64,000 nt of DNA from Furcasterigmium furcatum (Eukaryota; Ascomycota; Sordariomycetes; Glomerellales; Plectosphaerellaceae). Positions 45,567 to 56,298 of the stretch are shown here, piece after piece. A program made the translations under genes and the position numbers. The notes beneath the pieces were generated by a model. That model was not told the origin of the DNA. It saw only the letters and a program-made list of their open reading frames with translations, and made no database searches. The DNA is taken from contig BCIA01000006.1 of the NCBI GenBank assembly GCA_001599815.1, forward strand, positions 1,924,961-1,988,960, given 5' to 3'. Numbering within the stretch: the first letter of the stretch is position 1; each line of letters opens with the position of its first letter.

Positions 45567-47031
45567 ATGGGCCGAAGTGCGCTGAAGCTCGCCCTCGCGG
45601 CGGAAAAAGGCAAAGACCCGCGCGAGAGGAAGCACAAGAGAGTCTTGAAGGAGAAGCAAGGGCTCAAGCTGGCGAAGAAGACTCGCGGCATCCAAGAGGT
45701 CGACAGCGATGAGGATGACGAGGAAGATGTCGACGCCGAGACTGGCGGTGTTGCGCTCGGCGTAAATGAAGACGACGAAGACGACGAAGACGAAGATATG
45801 GTTGACGAGGATGATGAAGAGGAGGAGGAGGAGGAAGGAAACGGGGTAAGTCTTCGCACGACACCCGCCCCTGGACCCAGACATACTCATCCCGTGCACA
45901 GCTTCTGGATCTCGAAGCAATCGACGACACGGACACCGATTCCGAGTCAGACATTGAAATGGAGGAGAAGATCATCCGGCCAAAGAACGACCCGCCGAAG
46001 CGCAAGGACACGCCGGCAGCCAAGAAGAGCAAAGTCGTCGAGGAAGAGGACGAAGAGGACGAGGAGGACGAGGAGGACGACGACGTGGCACTTTCCGACA
46101 TCGAAGACGCGGAGGATCGCGAAGACGTCGTCCCCCACACCCGATTGACCATCAACAACAAAAGTGCCCTCCTCGCTTCCCTCAACCGCATCCGCATCGA
46201 CACCAGCGCCGCCGTCCCCTTCGCCTCCCACCAGTCCCTCTCCTCCTCCAAGCCCACGGCTGACGCCATTCCCAATGTGTCCGATGATCTCCAGCGCGAG
46301 CTCGCCTTCCTTTCCCAATCTCTCGAGGCTGCCCGCAAGGGCCGCACCCTCCTTGTCAAGGAGGGCGTTCCCTTCACCCGCCCTGGAGACTACTTTGCCG
46401 AGATGGTCAAGGACGATGGCCAGATGGAAAAGGTCCGATCCAAGCTTGTCGAGGAGGCCACGTCCAAGAAGGCCGCCGCCGAAGCCCGCAAGCTGCGCGA
46501 CCTCAAGAAGTTCGGCAAGCAAGTCCAGATCGCCAAGCTGCAGGAGCGGCAGAAGGCCAAGCGCGAGACCCTTGACAAGATCAAGGCTCTGAAGAAGAGT
46601 ACGTACCCCGTCTACCAAACACCGTTCCCTGTGCCGTTCATCAATCCGTTCGCTAACACCACATCCTAGAGCGTCAGGAAAGCGGTTCCAACGACGTCGG
46701 CACCACGGAGGGCGATCTCTTTGATGTCGCTGTTGATGAGGAGCTCAAGGGCTATGGCTCAAAGTCCAAGTCCGGCGGCTCCCGCGCAGGCTCTGGTCGC
46801 GGTGGCATGGAGCCCAACGCCAAGCGCCAGAAGAAAAATGAGAAGTACGGGTTTGGTGGCAAGAAGCGCCACGCAAAGTCGGGCGACGCCTTCAGCTCAG
46901 GCGACGTGAGTGGATTTAACAATCGGCGTGGAGGAGGTGGTGGTGGTGGCGGCGTTGCCAAGGGTCGCGTGAGCAAGACCAAGCCGCAACGACCGGGTAA
47001 GAATCGCAGAAAGGCTATGGCAGGAAAATAG
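45567..47031 (+). CDS. EBP2: rRNA-processing protein EBP2
   Basis: Exons are 45567-45845, 45902-46598 and 46670-47031, giving 445 aa. Ebp2 is a nucleolar protein needed for 27S pre-rRNA processing and 60S subunit assembly. The N-terminal third has highly acidic tracts (DEDDEEDVD; EEDEEDEEDEEDDDVALSD). The conserved Ebp2 core runs from ~residue 225: ELAFLSQSLEAARKGRTLLVKEGVPFTRPGDYFAEMVKDD, then KLRDLKKFGKQVQIAKLQERQKAKR. The basic tail has KNEKYGFGGKKRHAKSGDAFSSGD and a Gly-rich RRGGGGGGGG segment before PQRPGKNRRKAM. All of this is diagnostic of the family. The ATG at 45567 gives MGRSALKLALAAEKGKD. Confidence 0.95.
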
Positions 47032-48003
47032 GATGTTGTAGAGCTCGGGGTTGAGTATATTGCATAAGGTACCTTAAACGAGCACTCGGGTTAACCACCC
47101 ACCAAAGGGACGGCAGAACGACCTGGAGTTTAGCACATGCAGTTCAATGTATCATGTTCGTGTAATCCTTCTGACGAGCTGGTACCTCCAGGAGTCCTCA
47201 ACGGAAAGAATGCCGGCCGAATTTTTTACAACATCACCAGTAGCATCGGAGAGGTCGCTGAAAAGAAAGTCGGAGCTGAAGGTAGAAGAACCCGCATTAT
47301 ACTTGTCACTTCGTAATGGTACGTACATCATTGAAACCTGACCCTCGGGTCGGCAGCTTTCGTCAGAAGACGGTTGGACCCAGAATGACCCTGCCCGGCC
47401 TCTGACCTCCCTTTCAACCTAAACCCACATCAAGTTCGTCACGACAGGATGCCGCCGACGTCCTCCCACCGTTGTATCCATGCATACTGGCGCGATACCG
47501 CCATCATGCCGCCCCCCGACCACGGCAGGCAACAGGCATGCCTCCGTTAAGCGTACAAATGAAAGGGTGTGAATTTGAAACTCGTTTTGAGGGGGGATCG
47601 GTGTTTTCCAGGTCCACTACCAGACACTTTCGTGTAGAATATGCTCCTGGAAAATGATGTTCAAGACTTGGACGGAGTCCAAAGACCGCCAAGCCCAAGA
47701 CGGCGAATATAGATGATGATGTGCTTCCTCCACTGTTAAATGATGTACGTCCACCCTTGAAACCGAAGCAAATTGGTATATCCCGGCGGGATACGTAGCC
47801 CGCCGTCATGTGTTCGACAACCAGGCATCATGCCATGCTGAAAAACAGAAACCCATGGTATCGAGGTAAACGCCATGCAGATGAGAACGCTCTGCTGTGC
47901 AATGCAAACGCACCCCGGTAATGATGTAGCCGGGGATGGCCGAGTATGTCTGCGCATTCGTGTCCGTGCAGCCTGGTGCTGCCATGCTTGAAAATGTGTG
48001 TCG
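47032..48003. other. Convergent intergenic region EBP2/MUB1
   Basis: These 972 bp separate the stop codons of convergent genes. Only short ORFs are present and none resembles a known protein. Confidence 0.4.
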
Positions 48004-49911
48004 TTATTGCGATGCTGCCACGCACCAATGACGGTGGAACGCCCACGCGCTCTTTTGGCAGTCCTTACTGCAATACTTGGTGCGACGACACCGGCGGCAC
48101 TTGGCGAACTGTCTTGTGAACTCTTCCCACTTGCCGCACTTGTAGTATGCGCACTGGCGGATGCCTCCGCGGGTGTCATCCTTCCGGCACAAGTTCCGCA
48201 TAACAACACCGGCCCAGTACTGCATATCCTGGCTGTGATGGCGGACAGTAAACTTTTCAACCAAGGGGAAGATGTTGAAATCATTGGGAAGCAGGAACTC
48301 CTCCTCTAATTTCTCCTCGTCCGGGGTGTCGAGAGCAGACTCATCCCCGTCCAGGTAGCCGATCTGCTTGCCGACCTTGAGTCTGGGGACAAGATGACTT
48401 TTCTGGAAGTAGGAGCGGAGGCCGCAGTATTTCGAAACATACGCAAGTAGCTGTAAAGACATGAGGACATCCTCTTCGCGAGGCATGGCCGCTAGAATTT
48501 GAGCGTTGGGAACGAAGTGACGGTCGAGGAGATACCGAGGAACACTAGCATTGGGCATCGACGGCTGAGGAGGGGTCACCATCGCAGGTCGGTTCGGTGA
48601 CAGGCCGATGGGTGGCACGGGAGGAGGGGCGGCGGTGTTGGCAATGCTGCCATCCACTGGTCCGCGATGTGTGATGTTGAAGGCTCCGGTATCCTGGGTC
48701 TCGGATACGGTGGGCGCCGGCAGGTCAATGGTAGCAGCGCCGGCCAGCATCCCATCACCTTCTTCCATGGTGATGTCTTGGATGTTGACGGCAGCCTCGC
48801 CGGTCCCAGACATCTCCGCGTCCGGAGATTCATCAGACTGCGGGTCGTTCTCAACCAAGTCATCAGAGTCTGCGGTGGAGTTCTGGTGGCGAATGGAGGG
48901 ACGGCGACGAGATCGTCCGTTGGGACCCAGCATGGAGTTGGGTCGTACTGTAGGAGAACGAGCCTGAGGCGGAGGCAGCGGGGTTGTGGGAGATGTTGGC
49001 TGCGACACAATGACGCTAGATCCGAAAGGAGCCATCGAGGCAAGACGATCGGCATCACGGACAGGCCGCACAAAGCCGTCTGCGGTGTCCACAGCAGACG
49101 GGACAGCCGTGGCGAGAGGCTGAATGGCCTGGCGCGACGGAGAGGCTATCGTAGCACGGGGCTCGCTAGTTCTGTAATGGTGGTGGTGATGATGGTGATG
49201 GTGGTGATGGTGATGGTGAGAGCGTTGGGGCCCTAGAGAGGAGCGGTCTGGAGGTGTCGGAGTCGAGACAGGGATGCCTTGGATGATGGCACCTGTGCTG
49301 GTATCGAGAGACTGCTGATCGGCCGCGGCGGTCGATGAGCCGGCGTAGGTCGCTGATACATCGATGGACGGGGGCGGCGCTTGTCGGCGAAAAGATCGCT
49401 GATCGGCATCGAAGCGACCTGACCTGTTGGTGAAGGACGACGATTTGGAGACGGAGCGGTGGTCATGGCTCCTGTGACGAGAGTGCTCCTTCTCCTTGTC
49501 CTTTGCCTCCTCTGCCTTTTCCCGACACTTCTCAATGACTTTGATGTAGTTATCCAAGATGGTCGCGATGACGGGGACCATGTCCGCCTCGACGACGCGG
49601 GTGCGGACGTTCTCGGTACCTCGAACACCAATGTTGACCACGCACTGGAAGGCCAAGTTCCATTTCCACATATCCATCATGTCCTTGCTCCGTCCCCTTT
49701 TCAGGATGCAGACAAGTCGTTCGATGCCGCCGTCGACTGTGAGGATATCGCGGATACGGGCGGAGGAAGTGGTGAGGTACGCGAGATGATTGAGAGAATT
49801 GATGAGTGGCAAGGTCGAGGTGCAGTCGAGGGCCCTACGGTCATACAGGGCGGTGGTGATACCCACCGACGCCTTGTTGACGTTGGGGATGCTGAAATTG
49901 ACTTCTCTCAT
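48004..49911 (-). CDS. MUB1: MYND zinc-finger protein SamB/MUB1
   Basis: Single exon, 635 aa. Mub1 partners the N-recognin ligase Ubr2 in yeast to ubiquitinate Rpn4; the Aspergillus orthologue SamB affects conidiophore development. The start is the ATG at 49911; the open frame upstream begins only with TTG. The N-terminal armadillo-like domain reads MREVNFSIPNVNKAS, ALDCTSTLPLINSLNHLAYL and MWKWNLAFQCVVNIGVRGTE. The middle is Ser/Pro-rich and disordered, with a run of 14 His (49177-49218). A second helical section (HFVPNAQILAAMPREEDVLM, then GLRSYFQKSHLVPRL) precedes the C-terminal MYND finger (CRRCRRTKYCSKDCQKSAW, ending HRHWC), which supplies the zinc ligands. Confidence 0.95.
   Translation of the reverse strand: MREVNFSIPNVNKASVGITTALYDRRALDCTSTLPLINSLNHLAYLTTSSARIRDILTVDGGIERLVCILKRGRSKDMMDMWKWNLAFQCVVNIGVRGTENVRTRVVEADMVPVIATILDNYIKVIEKCREKAEEAKDKEKEHSRHRSHDHRSVSKSSSFTNRSGRFDADQRSFRRQAPPPSIDVSATYAGSSTAAADQQSLDTSTGAIIQGIPVSTPTPPDRSSLGPQRSHHHHHHHHHHHHHHYRTSEPRATIASPSRQAIQPLATAVPSAVDTADGFVRPVRDADRLASMAPFGSSVIVSQPTSPTTPLPPPQARSPTVRPNSMLGPNGRSRRRPSIRHQNSTADSDDLVENDPQSDESPDAEMSGTGEAAVNIQDITMEEGDGMLAGAATIDLPAPTVSETQDTGAFNITHRGPVDGSIANTAAPPPVPPIGLSPNRPAMVTPPQPSMPNASVPRYLLDRHFVPNAQILAAMPREEDVLMSLQLLAYVSKYCGLRSYFQKSHLVPRLKVGKQIGYLDGDESALDTPDEEKLEEEFLLPNDFNIFPLVEKFTVRHHSQDMQYWAGVVMRNLCRKDDTRGGIRQCAYYKCGKWEEFTRQFAKCRRCRRTKYCSKDCQKSAWAFHRHWCVAASQ
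49177..49218 (-). repeat. CAY trinucleotide repeat (poly-His) in MUB1
   Basis: A 42-bp run of mixed CAC and CAT codons encodes 14 consecutive histidines in the disordered linker of MUB1. The codon mixture suggests it is not a fresh slippage product. Confidence 0.9.
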
Positions 49912-52459
49912 GCTGGGCAATAGGATCGGGAGGAAGAGAAATGGTGTACTCGTGGGCGTCGCGATTCGACGGACGGGGAGGAGATTTGGACCGGCTCGGC
50001 GGCCGACGAAGGCACGTTGGGGATCGACAGCCTCCGATTTCAGATCGATGCAGACCCGAGAGAGAGGGGCGTGGTTTGATCGGTTCGATGGAAATGAATG
50101 CTGGAGCTGAGGAATCGACGCAAGGAGCGGTGGCGGCGAAGGGGCGGTGATGGGATGGGGGCGCGGGTTGAAGAGGTTGTTGGAGTCGAGATTACCCGCC
50201 AGGCCGGACGGAGGGCGACAGGGAGGAGGGAATCAAGAAAGGCCTAGCGGTGAGATGGCAATGTGTGTCGGAAGGAGGGATGGCAAAGGTGATGAGTATA
50301 CGACGACGACGGCGAAGACGACAAAAAGAGGAGGTTGACAGGAGGCTGCTGGACGTTGGCGTTTCAGGGTTTGAGTGCACCGTTGCGCGCCCAATACCAA
50401 ATGCCTCAGGCGAGGTGATGCGATGCGTTTGTGCGGCGCTGTTGAGGATAGACGGTATGCCTGGGCGATCGGCGCCACAGCATCGAGGTATTTACAGAGG
50501 ATCGAGCGAGGAGAGACGAGATGCGATGGACCGTACTGTCATTCGAGTCGGCCGATCGAGTCCGAGGCCGAAGAGAAAGGGCGGAATTGGGATGGATGGG
50601 GGATGGGGTGAGGGGATGAAGGATGAACTGGGGACTCGAGGCAGGAAAGGGTGTGGATGTTGGTGGTTGGGTTGGATGTTCCCCGTTTTGTCTCCCGGGC
50701 ATCATCTTGCTGCCCCTGGTGGGTGAGGTGCGGTTATTAGGTACCTCAACCAGGTAGCTACAACGCTGACCAAGCTCAGGTGGCCACCACGGCAAAGAAC
50801 CACAGCGGAAAAGAACTGGAAGGGTGCCCCAGCGAGTGGAGTGCCACAGCAATCGGGGGCGAAATCTCCCGCCCGGACGGAGGGTAGCCTTCTGCTAGCG
50901 GGATCGTGAGGATCCCGACAGGGTCCAGGCGACCCCTGCCGACCTGAAGATACTGTGTCGCTGGCACCTAAAAGAAAGGCCCAGCACAGTGCTTGTCTGC
51001 CAGGTGTCCAGTGGCCAAGTAAAATTTTGGTGGCAGGGGCGGGCCAGAGGCAGGCAGACACTGACGCTGGACCTCACCGAGGCCGAGGACCCATTCAGCT
51101 GTGTCGGGATTCTAACCGGCCTTCTCCTATTCCATCATGCCGGTTGAGCCTCGCATTCGCCACTGCCCGCCGGATTTCTCTTCTCATGTCTTCAAATGTC
51201 TTGGGGCCTAGATCTCGCCAACAGCCCATCTTGATGCAGAGACATTTACAATACCAGGAGCGGCAGGACTGACTCTCTCAAATCAAATCAGGTCATCGGC
51301 ATCCCTGTCTTCGCCGCCCAACCAACCTCCTCCGAGTTCATTTAAGTATACATTGAAATTGCCACGGCTACCAGCAACCCCATTTATGGCCTGACACGGC
51401 CTGACTCTGACTTGAGCAATTCCATCCAGCCTCTGGCGACATCTGCAAACGCCAAGAGCGAGGAGATGCCATGTCATCTCGCTGCTTGCCAACTTGCTTC
51501 TCCCGTTTCTCAGCTGACAGCCCGCATCTCTCGTCCTTCCCCCGTTCTGTTAGTGTCCCAGCTATGAGGGAGACGCGAAATGCATGGTTGGATGAGCTGC
51601 GTCCGTGTGTGGGTTGGCCCTTGTGCGGCGGCTGCGTCTCTCGCGGCTGATCCAACCCCAGCGGATCGACTCGGCCATCGATCTTGTCTGCGCCGCCGTT
51701 GGGCTTCGTTGTCAATGGGGTCCGAGGTCAAGCCCACAGCCTGCAGCAAGCCCGCCGTTGACTCCTCTCCACTGTGATCCAAGAACTCACCATGCGGACC
51801 CCCGATGCGGCGCCTGATTGGGGCCCCATGGCGCATCGCATCTGAACCACAGCGCTTAGGTCCTGCGACCGAACAGGCTGCCAGCCACAACGTCACCGAG
51901 GCTGGCTCCCTGTTCCCCGTTCTCCCTTGTCTCAATTCCGCATCACGCTCGGAGCATAACGCGTGCGCGCTGTGCTGTGGAATGCAGAATCTTAATTAAT
52001 TTACTGACGGCCGGAATCGTCGCAGCTGCAGGCGTCACTGGTCCTGTCGAGCCCGCATCGCATCGACAGCCCTCTTATTAACAACAGGGATGACTTGGGT
52101 TATTGGCTAGGCGGTGTGCGGGCAACAACCCCTTGGCCTCCTGGGTGGACGACAGCAGCCTGGGTCACGCTTTGTTCCATCCCGCGCTAGAGTGACCCGG
52201 CGAGCACCGGTTCCGTCCCAACACATCCAGGGACCCGGATTGCTCCTGTGACCCTGAGTCCCGACTTAGCTGCCGATGGAGACCGGCCCTCGAAACCGGC
52301 AGGATGCTGCGCTCGGTCCTCCAGTTCAGTGACCAGGACTGCCAGCACATGTCAGTGCCATGCCTGATGCTATGCTCGCAGACTGGTGCTGTTCTTAAGG
52401 GAACTGGAGCAATATTTGATGCGCTGTGGATGGCGATAGGCGTGTCCGCTGACAATGCT
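49912..52459. other. Long intergenic region upstream of MUB1
   Basis: This is the longest gene-free stretch in the window (2.5 kb). It lies between the MUB1 start and the 3' end of the next minus-strand gene. ORFs up to 158 aa exist on both strands but show no domain, signal peptide or plausible splice partner. It probably contains a long MUB1 promoter and leader. A non-coding RNA cannot be excluded. Confidence 0.4.
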
Positions 52460-53518
52460 TCAATCGCCGCTGAGCTTCGCATGCCGGAAGTACTTCATGC
52501 CGACCCAAGCAACCACGACCCATATCCAAGCCATGATGCAAGTGAGGATGATGAGTGCTGGGTAGTATCCCACGATGGGTAGGGTAGGGTCATCTTCCAG
52601 CTCCGGCGGCGCGTAAGGGGTCGTGCCTACGTCCCATGCCCAGCTCCAAATGCCCAAGCACGATCCCATACCGGTGACAAATACCACCCAGGTGACGACG
52701 AGAATCACCCAACCCCACCATTCTGTCTCTGAATAATCAAAGTCGGCTTCGGCCGCGGGCATGGGCGTGCTCGCCAGCCCCGTGTATGAGAGCGGCGACT
52801 TAGCCTGAAGTACGGACCGTCTCCTCAGGGGCTGAAGTGCTGCCCGATTTCCAAAGTATGACTCGGAGCCTGAAGACAGGGACCCAGTTCCGCTGCCGAG
52901 CGTAGGCATCTGCAGCATGTCCTCCTCGTCCGTCGTCGTCGAGTTGTAGGACGCTCTTCGGTCTGCCGTTGTTGCTTCGCCGCCGTCGGCCGTTTGCGGG
53001 GGACTCGTGGACGATATGGACGAACTGACCAGGCTGGATCTGCTGGCAAAGCCGTCCATGGACGGGCGAGGTGTCAGATCGGTGTTCACAATCCCAAGTC
53101 CGTCAGGTTCGGCAGGTGCTGGTTTGTCGACTGCTGGGATGGCATCGGCATCGAGAGCAGCCGCCTGCATGGTGTCGATGGTTAATGGCTTGGCATCACG
53201 ACGCTCTCGCTGCGCGCCTCGGCCTAGAAGGGCAACTTTTCTAAGGGAGCCTCTGCGGCGACGCGTCTTCTGCTGTTGCACCAACGTAGACATAGCGTTG
53301 GAGGGAGGGGGATGAAGTCGCTCCGCATCCCCCGGCTGACTCGAGTCTAAACGTTGCTTGGTATCGGCCGGGGCTGATCGCATGAACGGAAGCTTCGAGA
53401 GAAGCCCGCCACCGGAGCTTGTTCGGCGATGCAGGACGGCTTGAGGGTGCGGGTTGTCCTTGGTGGGAGTCTTGTCGGCGTCGACTGACGAGTCCTGAGG
53501 GGATTCGGGCTGCTGCAT
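52460..53518 (-). CDS. Conserved fungal protein with two C-terminal transmembrane helices
   Basis: Single exon, 352 aa; the ATG at 53518 is the first in frame. I do not recognise a named family. The first ~250 residues are Ser/Pro/Thr-rich and look disordered, with basic RTRRRRGSLRKVALLGRG-like phosphosite patches (RRRRGSLRK) and an acidic DEEDML stretch. Two hydrophobic helices follow: WWGWVILVVTWVVFVTGMGSCLGIW and YPALIILTCIMAWIWVVVAWVGM. Between them lies a short Pro/acidic loop (PYAPPELEDDPTLP). The end is KYFRHAKLSGD. The arrangement of two helices round a short lumenal loop recalls PIG-P/Gpi19, but the loop sequence differs, so I do not assign it. Confidence 0.8.
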   Translation of the reverse strand: MQQPESPQDSSVDADKTPTKDNPHPQAVLHRRTSSGGGLLSKLPFMRSAPADTKQRLDSSQPGDAERLHPPPSNAMSTLVQQQKTRRRRGSLRKVALLGRGAQRERRDAKPLTIDTMQAAALDADAIPAVDKPAPAEPDGLGIVNTDLTPRPSMDGFASRSSLVSSSISSTSPPQTADGGEATTADRRASYNSTTTDEEDMLQMPTLGSGTGSLSSGSESYFGNRAALQPLRRRSVLQAKSPLSYTGLASTPMPAAEADFDYSETEWWGWVILVVTWVVFVTGMGSCLGIWSWAWDVGTTPYAPPELEDDPTLPIVGYYPALIILTCIMAWIWVVVAWVGMKYFRHAKLSGD

Positions 53519-54124
53519 TCTTGGGGTTGATTGACTAGAGTCGTGGTCGCATGCTACTTTTGAGGGTGATCATATTGGAGAGCTGTAAGGTCGAAAGCGA
53601 GTGAGGAGGTTGGGTGACAGCACCCTGACAGGTGCAGTGGTTTGTTGCTGTCGATGACCAAATATGTTCGATGAGGAACCCGCGAACCTGGCCAAAGGAC
53701 ACCTCGATTGATGCATAATTAGGTAAGTAGTACCTCCGCAATCCATCCCTGCCGGTTTTATCTCGCTTCCGGGTTGCATGTGATGGAAGTACCAGCCTTG
53801 GGACACTCCATTGCGCATCCAAAGCCCCCCCGCAACTCTGATTTGCCATGGCAGCACCGCAGTTCCTTGGGTCCCGACTAGCGGACGAGACAGTGTCAAG
53901 GCCATAATGTTGTGCATTGCACTACCCGGCACATGCCCGGTTGCAACGTGCTCGTAGATCTCGCGACGCTCCTTATCTGAACTTGACCGCCTTTTGTGAC
54001 GCGACAGCTAGGTGCTCGCCATGACAAGACAGCCTGATTGAACCCCTCGGAGCAACCTCACCTCAACTGCCCGGTAGCGCTCGTAGAACTGCCGCTTCCA
54101 GGCAGTTTGGACCGCTAGCGGCAC
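53519..54124. other. Divergent intergenic region, two-helix protein/ZRG17
   Basis: These 606 bp separate two divergent start codons and should contain both promoters. No ORF of interest is seen. Confidence 0.4.
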
Positions 54125-55765
54125 ATGGCTTCTTCCCCCGAGTTGAATAGTGGCACCTCCCGCTCATACCCACCACCCACAACCACGTTCAACACCACCA
54201 CATCCACATCCAGTCGAACAGCGTGGCCGGCAGCAGCACAAGCACACGGACACGCGACCATCGGCTCGGCCGCTGACGCCGACGTGCCCTCGTTTCGCCT
54301 CCACGAGAAACCCGAGCCTAGAGACATTGTGCGATCAACTTCTCGTCCGTCCCCGCTACCTTTAGGAGCCGCTCGAGAACGAGAACACCCGTCCGTCGTC
54401 CAAAACGCTCTTCTCTCGCCGAACACGACCCTTTCCCCTCGCCTTGCCGTTCCCGGGTACGAACATAGCCTGAATCGCTGGTCAAAGGCCGCATCAAAGC
54501 CCTCTGTCACAATGTCCGACGACACCAACCCCGATGACGGCGGCTCGTCTGTCCCGAGTCCTTTTAACTTCAAGACCCAGACCATATCGACCGCCCCGGT
54601 CAAGTCGGTGTGTGCCATTGTCCCTCAAATCCGTCTGCTGGACTGACTGACATGACAAATGTAGGGGATGGGACAGCGCCGCGGCCACAGATACAAGCAC
54701 AGTTCCGTCTCGACCCAACACCAGATCTTCAAGGAGCCCCCGCAACGACCGCCTCCCGTCCTGCCCGCCTCCCTCCCGATCCCCACCCTCAAGGATGCCC
54801 GCGAGCGCATGACGACTGAGCAATGGCACTCGCTATACTGGTCACTATGCCATCTCGGCGTGGCCGCCTTTCTCTTCTTTCGATCCAAGGGATCCCTCGG
54901 CATCATGGCCCTGTCCCACCTCGTCTTCTTCGACGCTGGTAGCGCCCTGATCTGTGTCGCCGTCGACGTCCTCGGCAACTTCGAAGTCTGGCGGCGGTCC
55001 TCCATCCGCCACCCCTTTGGCCTGGAGCGCGCCGAGGTCATCGCCGGCTTCGCCATGTCCATCTTTCTCATTTTTGGCGGCTTCGACCTCGTCTCTCACG
55101 GCCTGAAGCACTGGCTCGAATCCAAGGGCGGCCACGAGCCTCATCACGAGCACAGCCATGACTATATTCCTTCGGGTGAGGTCGAATGGGTCGCCTGTGC
55201 CGGAATCGTGAGCACCCTTGTCTCGGCCTACTGGGTGAAGAACCACGCCCGTATCGCCCGCATTATGCGCTCGTCCTGGCTTTCCATCCTCTCCCACCAC
55301 TTCAGCAACGTCTTCCACGTCCTCACAATCTTCTTCTCCACCCTCGTCCTGCTTCTACCCCTTCTGCCAGGCGACAACCCCATCTTCTGGGACCGAGCAC
55401 TCTGCGCCGCTATTGCCGGCGCCATGTTCATCTTGGGCGCCCAGCTCGGTACAGCCCAAGGCTCTATGCTCCTCATGTCCTACCGCGGCGACAAGAGCGG
55501 CAAGGATGTCTCGTCCGTAATGCGCGAGATCGAGGCAGAGCCCAACATCACCCGCATCGAGGAGGCGCAGTTCTGGCAGGTCCATTACGGCCTGTGTATG
55601 GCCAACCTGAGCATCTGCGTCCCCCGCGGCTGCGACGAGGGGACCATCAGCAAGCTTCGGAACCGCATCTCGACGCTGATCCAGAATCGACTCGGCGAGG
55701 GTTACGGGCGAGGGTCGAGTCTGCGGTGGGAAGTCACCATTCAGACAAGCGTCGATCCCAGCTGA
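54125..55765 (+). CDS. ZRG17: Cation diffusion facilitator zinc transporter (Zrg17 type)
   Basis: Exons are 54125-54607 and 54665-55765, giving 527 aa. Zrg17 forms a heteromer with a second CDF protein (Msc2/Cis4) that moves zinc into the ER/Golgi. The N-terminal ~210 residues are disordered. The membrane domain has SLYWSLCHLGVAAFLFF, ALSHLVFFDAGSALICVAVDVLGNFEVW and the HPFGLERAEVIAGFAMSIFLIFGGFDLVSHGLKHW segment, where the RHPFGLERAEV motif is the CDF signature. A His-rich loop (EPHHEHSHDY) follows, then SILSHHFSNVFHVLTIFFSTLVLLLP. A cytosolic CTD covers the last ~100 residues. As in other Zrg17 proteins, some of the usual HD-HD transport-site residues are replaced (for example LVFFDAGSALICVAVD), in keeping with a non-transporting partner role. 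Confidence 0.9.
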
Positions 55766-56298
55766 GAGGTTACACGACACCTACAGTGAAATGTCAAGAA
55801 GGGAGGGGCACATCATGCAGCATGAGACAGGCGTTTGGGTGTGGGTTCTTTTTGGGGGTATGCTCTCGTGGGGTTGCCGAGGCGTAGTATCTACAGCAAG
55901 TAATGGACGCTGGCATGTGTACACATCCGCCTCGCAGCAAAGAGGCATCTGAATAGATGATTCTGCATACACGGCCTTTAAGGTTGCCGGCACTTCACAA
56001 AGTATGGTGGTCGACACATTCCGATGTTCCATTGAATGCAAGTGAGCTCCAATTGTATCTTGAGGGGCCGAGCACCGTGGACGTAATTATCAAAGAGCTT
56101 CTATTCGAGGGAAACAGAGGAGGGTATCCTTCTTACACACTGACTCGAAGTCGATGCCATGGAATGGCAGACTGCGAGTCAGCCCAGCTGGGGCCTCTTG
56201 CAACAAATTGCGCACCCGCTCCGACGAAAACCCCAGAACGCCAGTAAGGTATGCCCACCATTCATAAAACATCGCGCTGGCTACCTAGGCTCTAGATA
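55766..56298. other. Convergent 3' region ZRG17/MGM1
   Basis: These 533 bp separate two stop codons of convergent genes. Nothing recognisable beyond likely 3' UTRs is present. Confidence 0.4.
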
